Positions 8,850-17,592 of a stretch of DNA of 64,000 bases are shown here, in pieces. The notes beneath the pieces were generated by a model that had not been told where the DNA came from, searched no databases, and saw nothing but the letters and a program-made list of their open reading frames with translations. A program made the translations under genes and the position numbers. The stretch comes from Lachnospiraceae bacterium (GTDB taxonomy: Bacteria > Bacillota > Clostridia > Lachnospirales > Lachnospiraceae): contig JAFXJR010000097.1 of NCBI GenBank assembly GCA_017532145.1, forward strand, positions 1-64,000, read 5' to 3'. Every line of letters starts with the position of its first letter. Position 1 is the first letter of the stretch.

Positions 8850-10616
8850 ATGTTAAATAGACTAAACTATATTTTCTCTCATCGAGACAAGCTCCGCCTG
8901 CTTCTATTGATGGTGATGATGATTATCGGCAGTGTGCTGGAACTGATGGGAGTTTCCATTTTTATGCCCTTTATTAATATTATTATGGAGCCGGGGCAGA
9001 TTCAGGAAAATCCTTATCTGCTTTTCTTCTATAAGCTGGGAGGCTTTACTACAGTAGAAGGATTTCTGGGTGTGATTGCCGGTGTGATTATCTGTATCTA
9101 TCTGGTAAAGAATGTCTTTCTGGCAGTGATGCAAAACAGTATTATTAAATTTTGTTATAATACGCAAAAGAGGATTTCTACCAGACTATTGAAAACCTAT
9201 ATGTCAGAGCCTTATTCCTTTCATCTGAATAAAAATGTGGCAGAGCTGCAGCGCAGTATGCAGGAGGATACCACTCAGTTTTCCCAGTTTCTGATTCATA
9301 CTCTGGAGGTAGTGGCAGAACTGGCAGTCTGTGCCATTATCGGTATCTATCTGTATGTGGTAAGCCAGTCAATTACAGCTATTGTGTTGGGATTATTGGT
9401 GTTGTGTGTGGGTGGCTTTACCTTTATTACCAAAAAGTATTCTAAGAAGATTGGCAGGGATAATCAGTATTACAGGGCAAAGCTGTTCCAGTGGGTAAAC
9501 CAGTCTCTGGGTGGAATTAAGGAGATTAAGGTGCTGGAGAGAGAGGAATTTTTTACCACTTCCTATGAAGCCTTTTACAGTAGGTTTGCCAGAGGGTTAA
9601 AAAACAACCGTTTGTTGTCAGCTATGCCCAAATATGTGGTGGAAACGGTCTGTATGACAGGGCTGTTGCTGGCAGTGCTGGTGAAAATGTTTTTTGGACA
9701 GAAGGATATTGTGGATTTTATTCCCCAGCTGGCAGTGTTTGCGGTAGCTGCCTTCCGTCTTCTTCCCTCAGTAGGAAGAATCAACGACCATGTGAATAAT
9801 ATCTTATATGCTACGCCCTCGGTAGAACTGATTTACCATGATTTAAAAAATATTGAGGAGTTTGAAGCTGAGAGTCGGGAAAATCCCCAGGAAAAGGAGG
9901 TACTTTCTGACTGGAAGCTGGAAAAGGAAATTGCGGTAAAGCATGTTACCTACAGCTATCCCAATATGGAAAAGCCTGTGCTGGAGGATGTAAGCTGTGT
10001 CATTCCCAAGGGCAGTACCGCAGCGTTTATCGGACCTTCCGGTGCGGGAAAGACTACATTAATTGATATTATTCTGGGTTTATTACCGCCTCAGATGGGA
10101 AAAATTTATGCAGACGATTTGAATGTCTATAAAAATATCAGTACCTGGCATCGACAGATTGGTTATATTCCTCAGACAATTTATCTGTCAGACGATACCA
10201 TCCGCAACAACATTGCCTTTGGGGTAAGAGAGGATGAGATTGATGATGAGGCATTATATCGGGCAGCGGAAAAGGCACAGCTGGCAGAGTTTATCGACAG
10301 CTTGCCGGAGGGAATGGATACGTTTGTAGGAGACAGGGGAATCCGTCTTTCAGGAGGGCAGAGACAGCGAATCGGAATTGCCCGTGCCTTGTACCATGAC
10401 CCGGAGGTATTGGTATTGGATGAGGCCACCTCTGCCCTGGACAGTGATACGGAATCAGCAGTAATGGAGTCGGTGGAAAAGCTGCAGGGAACAAAGACGA
10501 TGCTGATTATTGCCCACAGGCTTACGACTATACAGAATGCAGATGTAATTTATGAGGTAAGCGAAGGAAAGGTCAGACGGAAACAGAAAGAGGATATTTT
10601 TAGTGACGGAAGATAA
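8850..10616 (+). CDS. ABC exporter with fused ATPase, PglK/MsbA-like flippase
   Basis: 588 residues: about six membrane segments (residues 1-320) then an ATPase. Visible motifs are Walker A GPSGAGKTTL (about 393-402), signature LSGGQRQR (about 500), Walker B VLVLDEATSALD (about 518-529) and the H-loop IAHRL. The one-chain TMD-NBD layout fits homodimeric type IV exporters such as PglK, WlaB and MsbA. Its place among glycosyltransferases suggests it flips a lipid-linked oligosaccharide. RBS AAGGAG lies ahead of ATG 8850. The window also carries Wzm/Wzt (35462-37569) and a Wzx-like gene (50710), so at least three export routes exist; which lipid-linked product each moves is not visible. Confidence 0.85.
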   Translation: MLNRLNYIFSHRDKLRLLLLMVMMIIGSVLELMGVSIFMPFINIIMEPGQIQENPYLLFFYKLGGFTTVEGFLGVIAGVIICIYLVKNVFLAVMQNSIIKFCYNTQKRISTRLLKTYMSEPYSFHLNKNVAELQRSMQEDTTQFSQFLIHTLEVVAELAVCAIIGIYLYVVSQSITAIVLGLLVLCVGGFTFITKKYSKKIGRDNQYYRAKLFQWVNQSLGGIKEIKVLEREEFFTTSYEAFYSRFARGLKNNRLLSAMPKYVVETVCMTGLLLAVLVKMFFGQKDIVDFIPQLAVFAVAAFRLLPSVGRINDHVNNILYATPSVELIYHDLKNIEEFEAESRENPQEKEVLSDWKLEKEIAVKHVTYSYPNMEKPVLEDVSCVIPKGSTAAFIGPSGAGKTTLIDIILGLLPPQMGKIYADDLNVYKNISTWHRQIGYIPQTIYLSDDTIRNNIAFGVREDEIDDEALYRAAEKAQLAEFIDSLPEGMDTFVGDRGIRLSGGQRQRIGIARALYHDPEVLVLDEATSALDSDTESAVMESVEKLQGTKTMLIIAHRLTTIQNADVIYEVSEGKVRRKQKEDIFSDGR

Positions 10617-10660
10617 AGAGGAAGACAGATACTGTAGGAATCAGAGGGGAGGAGTACAGG

Positions 10661-12262
10661 GTGGGGAAAAATAAAGCAATAATCTTGGGGGCAATAACCG
10701 GTATGCTGCTGGAGATATCATTGATTTTAGGACGAGGTCTTATGGGCAGCGGACAAAAGGGAATATTATGGTGTTTGATAGAACTGTTGTTATGGTCAGG
10801 AGGATTTGGGCTGTTGTATTATTTTTTATGGAATCAGGAAAGCAGAGAAAGGAACAGAAGCTTTCGGATGCCGGAGGAACAGTGGCACTGGCTTTTGGTA
10901 TGGCTGGGGATGTTTCTGTGCTATCTGCCCTGTTATGCAGCATTTTTTCCGGGAATTATGAGCTATGATTCCAAGCGGATTACCGAGCAGGCACTGGGAC
11001 TTCGTCCCTTTGATAATTTCCAGCCCTTTATGCATACTATTCTCTGGACCTTCTGTGTGAGGCTGGAACAATGGTGTGGAATAAAACAGATGGGAATTGT
11101 ATTGTATTCTGTGGCACAGATGCTGGCATTAACCGCAGTGTTTACCTGTGTACTCTATTATATGGTAAAAAGACAGGTACACAAAGGATTGGTAATCGGC
11201 ACCTTTGTGATGTATGCCTTCTGTCCCTCTATTGTGCTGTTTTCCTTTATTACAACGAAGGATATTCTGTTTGGAGCCTTTGTTTTGCTGATGGTGCTGC
11301 TGTTGATGGAGCTTTGCAGGGATACAGAGGAATTTTTTGAAGGGCGGGTATGGATGGTGTGTTTTATCCTGACCGGGCTGGCAGCCTGTCTGTTCCGCAA
11401 CAATATGATTTATGTCGTCCTGTTGACAGCGGCTGTGGTGGTACCGGTGTTTAGAAGCTATTGGAGGTACACAGGGATAATGTTTTTATCGATTATTCTA
11501 GGATATTGGATAATTACAGGCCCTATCTACTGGCTGCTAGGTGTACAGCCGGGGTATGCCAGAGAGATGCTGTCGGTGCCTTTAAGCCAACTGGCTAATG
11601 TATATCAGGAGGAAAAAGAGGATTTAGATGCAGAAGACCGGGAGCTTATGCTAAAATATATACCAGATATTGAAAAGTATGAAAGGCAGTTTGCAGACCC
11701 CATTAAGCTTACCTTCCATGAGGAGGAGTATAAAAAGAAAAAGGGGGAATTTTGGTCTCTATGGTGGAAGTATCTGAAGCAGGAGCCGCGGTTATATGCA
11801 GAGGCCTTTCTGGTACTCAATGCTCCCCTGTGGTATATGGAATCTGACACGGTGGACCCCTATATTTCTTTGGGCTTATTCAGCCGGCATTATACCTTTG
11901 AATATAAGGATGCTCTGCCCACAGTACGCAAGCTTTATACCGCAGTAGCAGAGTATGATAAGGCAGAAAAAGGATTATTAAGGTGGCCAATTATTCGCCA
12001 GTTTTTTTCCGTGGCTCTGCCTGTTTGGGTACTGCTGGCAGCTGGCTGTACACTGGGAGCAGAAGGACGATGGAAGCGAATGATTCCTTTGCTGCCTCTC
12101 TTGTTATTGTGGATGACCTATCTGCTGGGACCGGTAAGCAACTTTAGATATATGTTTCCGATTATTATTTCTTATCCTTTGATTTTGATGCTGGTACTGG
12201 ATAAGGAGAAAAAGAGAAGCTGGATGGGCTTTCACTATGTGGAAAAATGGTGGAAGGTCTGA
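10661..12262 (+). CDS. Polytopic DUF6020-like membrane protein, paralogue of 6946-8826
   Basis: 533 residues from GTG 10661 with GGGGAGGAG upstream. About ten hydrophobic segments. Shared landmarks with the earlier paralogue are FPGIMSYDSKRITEQA, FQPFMHTILW, FITTKDILFG, LFRNNMIYVV, MLSVPLSQLANVY and FADPIKL. The large loop after MLSVPLSQL (about residues 310-420) is probably extracytoplasmic. A GT-C-type transfer from undecaprenyl-phosphate-sugar to the exported glycan is likely but not proven. Two paralogues flanking an ABC flippase suggests two different donor sugars or acceptor positions. Confidence 0.72.
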   Translation: MGKNKAIILGAITGMLLEISLILGRGLMGSGQKGILWCLIELLLWSGGFGLLYYFLWNQESRERNRSFRMPEEQWHWLLVWLGMFLCYLPCYAAFFPGIMSYDSKRITEQALGLRPFDNFQPFMHTILWTFCVRLEQWCGIKQMGIVLYSVAQMLALTAVFTCVLYYMVKRQVHKGLVIGTFVMYAFCPSIVLFSFITTKDILFGAFVLLMVLLLMELCRDTEEFFEGRVWMVCFILTGLAACLFRNNMIYVVLLTAAVVVPVFRSYWRYTGIMFLSIILGYWIITGPIYWLLGVQPGYAREMLSVPLSQLANVYQEEKEDLDAEDRELMLKYIPDIEKYERQFADPIKLTFHEEEYKKKKGEFWSLWWKYLKQEPRLYAEAFLVLNAPLWYMESDTVDPYISLGLFSRHYTFEYKDALPTVRKLYTAVAEYDKAEKGLLRWPIIRQFFSVALPVWVLLAAGCTLGAEGRWKRMIPLLPLLLLWMTYLLGPVSNFRYMFPIIISYPLILMLVLDKEKKRSWMGFHYVEKWWKV

Positions 12263-12331
12263 CCGGACTGAAATAAAAGAGTAGACAAAACAGGGATAAC
12301 GGCTGTCTAAGAGAAAAGGAGAAACAGCATA

Positions 12332-14329
12332 GTGGAAAAGGCGGGAATAAGAGAGATGGGGAACAGGGGACTGGAGCTATGGAAAAAATATGGAACAGCC
12401 GGATTATGGGCAGGACTCCTGTTTGGTTTGGGCTTTACCTTCTGCGGTTTTTTTTATGGGGATGTGGAAGCTACCTTTGATAACACGGTATTGATGGTAA
12501 AGTCTATAGGAGAAGGGGAGTTTTTCCGTTTTTATGAATATTCTCTGGCGCATGCCAGTACCTACTGGCCGGCAGGCTATGATATTCTGTTATATGTGTT
12601 TTTTGCTGTCTGGAATCTACCCTCCATTCTGCTGCATCTGTTTACTGGTTTTAACTATCTGGAATCACCATTGGCTCTGCTATGGTGTAAGGGCTTGGGA
12701 GGAGTCTTTGCCGTAGCTATGGGATGGGCAGTCTATCAGATGGCAGGTCTGTTGGAGGCAGCAAAGGAAAAACGATGGCAGGCAGTCTTTCTTTTGCTTT
12801 CCAGCCTGAGCCTGACGGCACCGGTCTTTGTGGCAGGTCAGTACGATACCCTGCCTCTGTTTTTTATGCTGTTGGGGCTGTATTTTTATCTAAAGGACGG
12901 CAAAAAGGGAAGGAAGGGATTTTATCTGTGTTTTTGCATTTCCATTCCCCTAAAGGTGTATGGTCTCTTTCTTCTGTTGCCTTTGATTTTATTAAAGGAA
13001 AAGAGAGTCTGGGCAATTTTGATAAAGACTATAGGCTGCTGCCTGCCCTATGCAGCATTGAAACTGTTGTTTGCAGGGGACAGTGTCTATCCCTTTATCA
13101 GTGGTTCCCAGGGGCAGTATGGAACGAATAAGCTGTTGGATTCAGCGTTGGAGTATTCGGGCTACTCTCTTTGTCTGTTCCTTGGCTGTTATGCGGCTAT
13201 CTGTATCTACTGCTATTGGAAACGGCTGGAGGATGAAAGAGAGCAGCTGGTGTGGCCGGTTTATATCTGTTTTTTGGTCTTTGCCGCCTTTGCTGTACTG
13301 GTGGCCATTAACGACTACTGGATTGTCTTCTGGCTGCCCTTTGGTATATTGCTGATGCTGATGAATCCAGGCTGCTATAAGATTAATCTATTGATTGAAA
13401 CCGTGGCTTCCGGGATGTATCTGCTCTATGCCTTTATTCAAAAGGTATATCCTTATAGCTATCCGGAGTTGGTAACAGAGCGGTTTTTTGGACTCTTTAT
13501 GAAGGTGCCGGATGAAGAACTGCGGCTATATGGCAGTGTAAAGGAGCTAATGGCTCAGCTGGGCTTGCAGCCCTATGCTCAGCTGGTGCATACTCTTTTT
13601 GCAGTAGGATTGGTCAGTCTGGTTGTATTGAACAGACCAGGGATAATTTTAAGAAAAGAAAAGGAAGCACAGAAAGCCGGTCAGTCGGCCAGCCTTCAGC
13701 TTTCTGGGGATAATGACAGCCAAGCAGAAGAAGAACAGACAGCCAGTCTTCCGGCATTGAAGGTTGGTCAGGAACAGGGAAAAGAAACAGAAGAAGCCGG
13801 TTTGACAGGTATTCTCTGGAGCAGAGTAGGTATGGTGCTGGCCGTGGCCTTGCTTTTAGTTTATGCCAATCTGAAATCAGGTAATCCTGTCAGTTATTCT
13901 ACTCTGCAAAAGGCGTATCAGCATTCAGGGGTAAATCTGCTGGAAGGAGCAGTATATACCCAGCAGTTGGAATTTGAGGCAGACCGTAGCCTGCAGGAGC
14001 TGGTACTGTATTTTACCAATGACGGATATGTAAAGGATAATTTTGGGTCTGTATGGATTCGGCTGACAGAACAGGATTCTGGCCGGTTGCTGTTTGAAAA
14101 AAGGCTGGGAGCCAGTGTAACAGATCCTGGTCAGCCCAGTCGGATTGCTTTGGAAAATACAGAAGTTCAGGCAGGGGCTGTCTATATTCTTTCTTTGGAG
14201 GGAGAAAAGGGAATGGAAGGCAGTAGTTATTTTTTCAGTCCCTGGATTACGGAGGGCTTTCACAGTGGTTATCCACTGATTATCAATGGAGAATATCAGG
14301 ACTGCAATTTGTACATGCAGATAAGGTAG
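12332..14329 (+). CDS. Polytopic GT-C-like membrane protein with C-terminal beta domain
   Basis: 665 residues, GTG start with AAAGGAG ten bases upstream. The first 440 residues are a polytopic membrane region. The first extracytoplasmic loop carries FYGDVEATFDNTVLMVKS and STYWPAGYDILLY, placing acidic residues where GT-C enzymes keep the catalytic Asp, and PVFVAGQYDTLPLFFMLLG lies further on. A polar, Glu/Gln-rich insert (about 447-490) precedes a last membrane helix (VGMVLAVALLLVYANL) and a 140-residue soluble tail of beta character. It fits the mannosyltransferase-like GT-C superfamily, acting outside the membrane on a lipid-phosphate sugar. The donor is unknown. Confidence 0.7.
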   Translation: MEKAGIREMGNRGLELWKKYGTAGLWAGLLFGLGFTFCGFFYGDVEATFDNTVLMVKSIGEGEFFRFYEYSLAHASTYWPAGYDILLYVFFAVWNLPSILLHLFTGFNYLESPLALLWCKGLGGVFAVAMGWAVYQMAGLLEAAKEKRWQAVFLLLSSLSLTAPVFVAGQYDTLPLFFMLLGLYFYLKDGKKGRKGFYLCFCISIPLKVYGLFLLLPLILLKEKRVWAILIKTIGCCLPYAALKLLFAGDSVYPFISGSQGQYGTNKLLDSALEYSGYSLCLFLGCYAAICIYCYWKRLEDEREQLVWPVYICFLVFAAFAVLVAINDYWIVFWLPFGILLMLMNPGCYKINLLIETVASGMYLLYAFIQKVYPYSYPELVTERFFGLFMKVPDEELRLYGSVKELMAQLGLQPYAQLVHTLFAVGLVSLVVLNRPGIILRKEKEAQKAGQSASLQLSGDNDSQAEEEQTASLPALKVGQEQGKETEEAGLTGILWSRVGMVLAVALLLVYANLKSGNPVSYSTLQKAYQHSGVNLLEGAVYTQQLEFEADRSLQELVLYFTNDGYVKDNFGSVWIRLTEQDSGRLLFEKRLGASVTDPGQPSRIALENTEVQAGAVYILSLEGEKGMEGSSYFFSPWITEGFHSGYPLIINGEYQDCNLYMQIR

Positions 14330-14407
14330 CAGTGGGACTGAATAAAGAGAGCAAAACAGCCGATATATAATCATTATAATTATTTACAGAAAAGGGGCAG
14401 TAGAATC

Positions 14408-15721
14408 ATGAAGATAGTAGTAGCAGGAACAGGATATGTAGGACTGGTAGCAGGTGTCTGCTTTGCAGAGGTAGGACATAATGTAACCTGTGTAGATGTG
14501 GATGAACAGAAGGTAAAGCTGATGGAATCAGGTATTTCACCTATTTATGAGGAGGGACTGGAGGAGCTGATGCAGAAGAACCATGCAGCTGGACGACTCC
14601 ATTATACGGTGGACTATAAGGAGGCATATCGGGATGCGGATGCTATATTTATAGGAGTGGGTACACCAGAGCAGCCAGACGGTTCTGCCAATCTGGGATA
14701 TATAGCAGCCGTCTCCAGACAGATTGCGGAAACCGTGGAAAAGGATTGTTTGGTGGTAGTAAAGTCTACGGTGCCTGTAGGTACCAACGATAAGGTAGAG
14801 CAGTTTATTCAGGATTTCCTGGTGCATGATGTAAACATAGAGGTGGCTTCCAATCCAGAGTTTTTGGCTCAGGGTTCGGCAGTACAGGATACCTTCCATG
14901 CAGCCCGCATTATTATTGGAACGGAGAGTAAGAAGGCAGAAGAACTGTTGATGAAAATTTATGAGCCTTTCCACCTTCCCATTGTCTCTGTAAGCCGCCG
15001 GAGTGCAGAGATGATTAAGTATGCCAGCAACGATTTTCTGGCACTGAAAATTTCCTATATGAACGATATTGCCAATCTATGTGAGCTGGTGGGAGCAGAT
15101 ATTGAGGATGTAGCCAGAGGAATGAGCTATGATGCCAGAATTGGTGCGAATTTCCTGAAGGCAGGTATCGGTTATGGTGGAAGCTGTTTTCCCAAGGATA
15201 CAAAGGCTTTGAAATTTCTGGCAGAGCAGGCGGGTTATCATCTGGAGACAGTGGAGGCAGCAGTGGCAGTAAATGCCAGACAGAAAACCAGACTGTTCCA
15301 GAAGGCCAGCAACAGGATGATCACCTTTGATGGGCTAAAGGTGGCTGTATTGGGACTGGCATTTAAGCCGGGAACGGATGATTTAAGAGAGGCTCCCTCT
15401 CTGGACAATGTGGAGCTTCTACTGGAAAATGGAGCAAAGGTATTTGCCTATGACCCAGTGGCAGCAGAAAACTTTAAAAAGAAGTATCCGGAGGGATTGG
15501 CAGGAAAAGGAAGCATCACTTATGTCACCGACCCCAGAGAGGCACTGCAGGGTGCCAATATCTGCTTTATCTTTACCGAATGGAAGGAAATCAAAGAGAT
15601 TCCACCCGCAGCTTATAAGGAACTGATGCAGACTCCATTGGTGTATGATGGCAGAAATCTGTACAAGGTAAAAGAAATGCAGGAGCAGCAGGTAGAGTAT
15701 TACAGTATAGGCAGATGCTGA
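14408..15721 (+). CDS. ugd: UDP-glucose 6-dehydrogenase
   Basis: 437 residues, the normal size. Oxidises UDP-glucose to UDP-glucuronate using two NAD+. The N-terminal GTGYVGLVAG is the NAD-binding glycine loop, KSTVPVGT and NPEFLAQGSAV are family signatures, and Cys260 in GYGGSCFPKD is the catalytic thiol. LGLAFKPGTDDLREAPS is the UDP-sugar-domain signature. UDP-glucuronate then serves as a glycan precursor, giving this surface polymer acidic character, or feeds other uronic acid sugars. No epimerase for it is seen in the window. RBS AAAGGGG lies upstream of ATG 14408. Confidence 0.95.
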   Translation: MKIVVAGTGYVGLVAGVCFAEVGHNVTCVDVDEQKVKLMESGISPIYEEGLEELMQKNHAAGRLHYTVDYKEAYRDADAIFIGVGTPEQPDGSANLGYIAAVSRQIAETVEKDCLVVVKSTVPVGTNDKVEQFIQDFLVHDVNIEVASNPEFLAQGSAVQDTFHAARIIIGTESKKAEELLMKIYEPFHLPIVSVSRRSAEMIKYASNDFLALKISYMNDIANLCELVGADIEDVARGMSYDARIGANFLKAGIGYGGSCFPKDTKALKFLAEQAGYHLETVEAAVAVNARQKTRLFQKASNRMITFDGLKVAVLGLAFKPGTDDLREAPSLDNVELLLENGAKVFAYDPVAAENFKKKYPEGLAGKGSITYVTDPREALQGANICFIFTEWKEIKEIPPAAYKELMQTPLVYDGRNLYKVKEMQEQQVEYYSIGRC

Positions 15722-15741
15722 GGAGGCAGAGGAAAGATGGA

Positions 15742-17592
15742 ATGAAGGCAAGAATCAGGGACTTTGCTTATTACCTTTTTTTCGGACTGATGATTTTTGC
15801 TAAGGGAATTGGATTAGACAGCGGAGACAGACTGTATTATCTGCTGGGAGCAGCAGCCTGCCTCTGTGTGGCAGCTAAGCTGGTATTAACCCAATACAAT
15901 AAAAAGCAGCTGATATGGATAGCATTTTTGGTACTGCTTTCCTTGGTAGCCTATAGAAATTCCGGTCGAATGGGAATTATACTCAGTGTAATGTCCATCA
16001 TAGGCAGCAAGGATATGGAGAGAAAGAAGCTGTTCCGGCTGGGTGCCGTCGTCTATGGAGCTTCCTTTGCCGCTACGGTAACGGCTGCCGGATTTGGACT
16101 TATCACTAATCCTCTGGTGGTACATGAAAAAGGGGGAATGGAGATGATTCGCTGGGGTATGGGCTACAGCACAGGAAACGTCTTCCATATCTCCTACTTT
16201 ATTCTCACCGTCTTGCTGTGCTATATCTGGGGAAAGAGCTATGGAATAAGACGAATGGCAGGTCTTATGGCAGGAAATCTGCTGGTCTTTCTGTTTTCCC
16301 TGAGCTATACAGGGGTAGCAGTTACTGCTTTTTATCTGTTGTTGGGACTCTATGCAGTAAAAAGAAAGAGACTGTCTGGTGTGGAGCGGCTTCTTTGTCA
16401 GCTGCCGTTACCGCTGTGTTTACTGTTTTCTTTTGGAGGCCCTCTTCTTTTGGAATATCCGTTGGTACAGAAGCTGGACGGGCTGCTGCAGGCACGGTTG
16501 ACCTTTTCTGCCTATTATCTGCAGAATCAGCCGATAACGCTTTTGGGAACGAGAATGAAGGATATTCCCAATTTCTGGGTAATTATGGACAACGGCTATG
16601 TATATTGCCTGATGACCTTTGGTATAGTGGTGGCTCTGCTCCTGTTTAGTGGATATGGACTGTTGATTGGAAGGTATAGCGGTTTGACCAGGCAATGGAA
16701 AAGGAAAGAGCTTCAGGAGGAAGAAGGAACAGAGCAATTACCGGAGCTGGCGATTCTTTTTTCCTGTTGTCTGTATGGTATTATGGAGCAGTTTATCACT
16801 AATGCCTTTATGAATCTTTCTCTATTGTTTTTGGGAGATTTGTTGTTTGGCAGCAGTCAGAAGCAGGAAGAGCAGGAAGCCGATACAGAGAGAGAGAGGG
16901 AAAAAAAGTCTCATTTAGTCTGGTGTCTCTGTTCCCTGGCAGGCGGTGTCCTTTCCGTAGTCTATATGTTCACTGCCCAGCCTGAAAAGGTTATTCCGAT
17001 TCCGGTGGATTCTCTAAACTATGTGGATGCAGTATCCCTCCAGCTTCAGATAGATAATCCGGAAAACTCTAAGGAAAAATTAAGAGAAGCTATGGCAGAA
17101 TATCAGCAGCTGATAGAGGAATCAGAGCGATTGGGTGATGTTCTTCAAAGGACGGGATTAGAGGAAAAGCTGACGGTAGGGGAGCTAGGGGCAGCTCTGG
17201 AATACTCTCTCCCGGTTTTTGTCCACAGGGATGGAGGATATTATACCTTTCGCGTCAGGCTGTTAAAGCTCTATGAGCAGATATCTTCAGCAGAGTATTA
17301 TCTCTTAATGGAAGGGATAACGGAGATTGGGAAGGCGGTAATGGAAAGTACCAATCTGGTAAAGGGAGAGCTTTATGAGGAACGGATAGGGAAAAGCTTT
17401 GGAGAAGACCGGATAGAGCATATGAGCCTGGAGAAGGAATACGAGGTAGAGAAGGGTGGAATGCTGGTACGGGTGGAAACTATACGAAAGGGTGTATTCT
17501 ATGGGGTAGTGGTAGCGGTTGCAGGTACAGGATTATTCTATGTCGGTAGCAGTCTGTCCCGGTTGAAGAAGAAAGGAGTGTCAGTAAGATGA
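15742..17592 (+). CDS. Polytopic membrane protein, candidate glycan polymerase with Wzz-like tail
   Basis: 616 residues from ATG 15742, preceded by GAGGAAAG; the in-frame ATG at 15715 overlaps the ugd stop and is less likely. The first about 375 residues hold many hydrophobic segments and a large extracytoplasmic loop beginning near the HEKGGMEMIRWGMGYSTGN segment, a layout typical of O-antigen polymerase and ligase-like proteins. A charged linker leads to a membrane helix, a 150-residue extracytoplasmic helical part (EKLREAMAEYQQLIEESERL) and a final helix (VVVAVAGTGLFYVGSSL). The helix, coiled extracytoplasmic part, helix arrangement recalls Wzz-type chain length regulators. If both are right, this is a polymerase-regulator fusion. 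Sequence identity to known Wzy families cannot be judged here. Confidence 0.6.
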   Translation: MKARIRDFAYYLFFGLMIFAKGIGLDSGDRLYYLLGAAACLCVAAKLVLTQYNKKQLIWIAFLVLLSLVAYRNSGRMGIILSVMSIIGSKDMERKKLFRLGAVVYGASFAATVTAAGFGLITNPLVVHEKGGMEMIRWGMGYSTGNVFHISYFILTVLLCYIWGKSYGIRRMAGLMAGNLLVFLFSLSYTGVAVTAFYLLLGLYAVKRKRLSGVERLLCQLPLPLCLLFSFGGPLLLEYPLVQKLDGLLQARLTFSAYYLQNQPITLLGTRMKDIPNFWVIMDNGYVYCLMTFGIVVALLLFSGYGLLIGRYSGLTRQWKRKELQEEEGTEQLPELAILFSCCLYGIMEQFITNAFMNLSLLFLGDLLFGSSQKQEEQEADTEREREKKSHLVWCLCSLAGGVLSVVYMFTAQPEKVIPIPVDSLNYVDAVSLQLQIDNPENSKEKLREAMAEYQQLIEESERLGDVLQRTGLEEKLTVGELGAALEYSLPVFVHRDGGYYTFRVRLLKLYEQISSAEYYLLMEGITEIGKAVMESTNLVKGELYEERIGKSFGEDRIEHMSLEKEYEVEKGGMLVRVETIRKGVFYGVVVAVAGTGLFYVGSSLSRLKKKGVSVR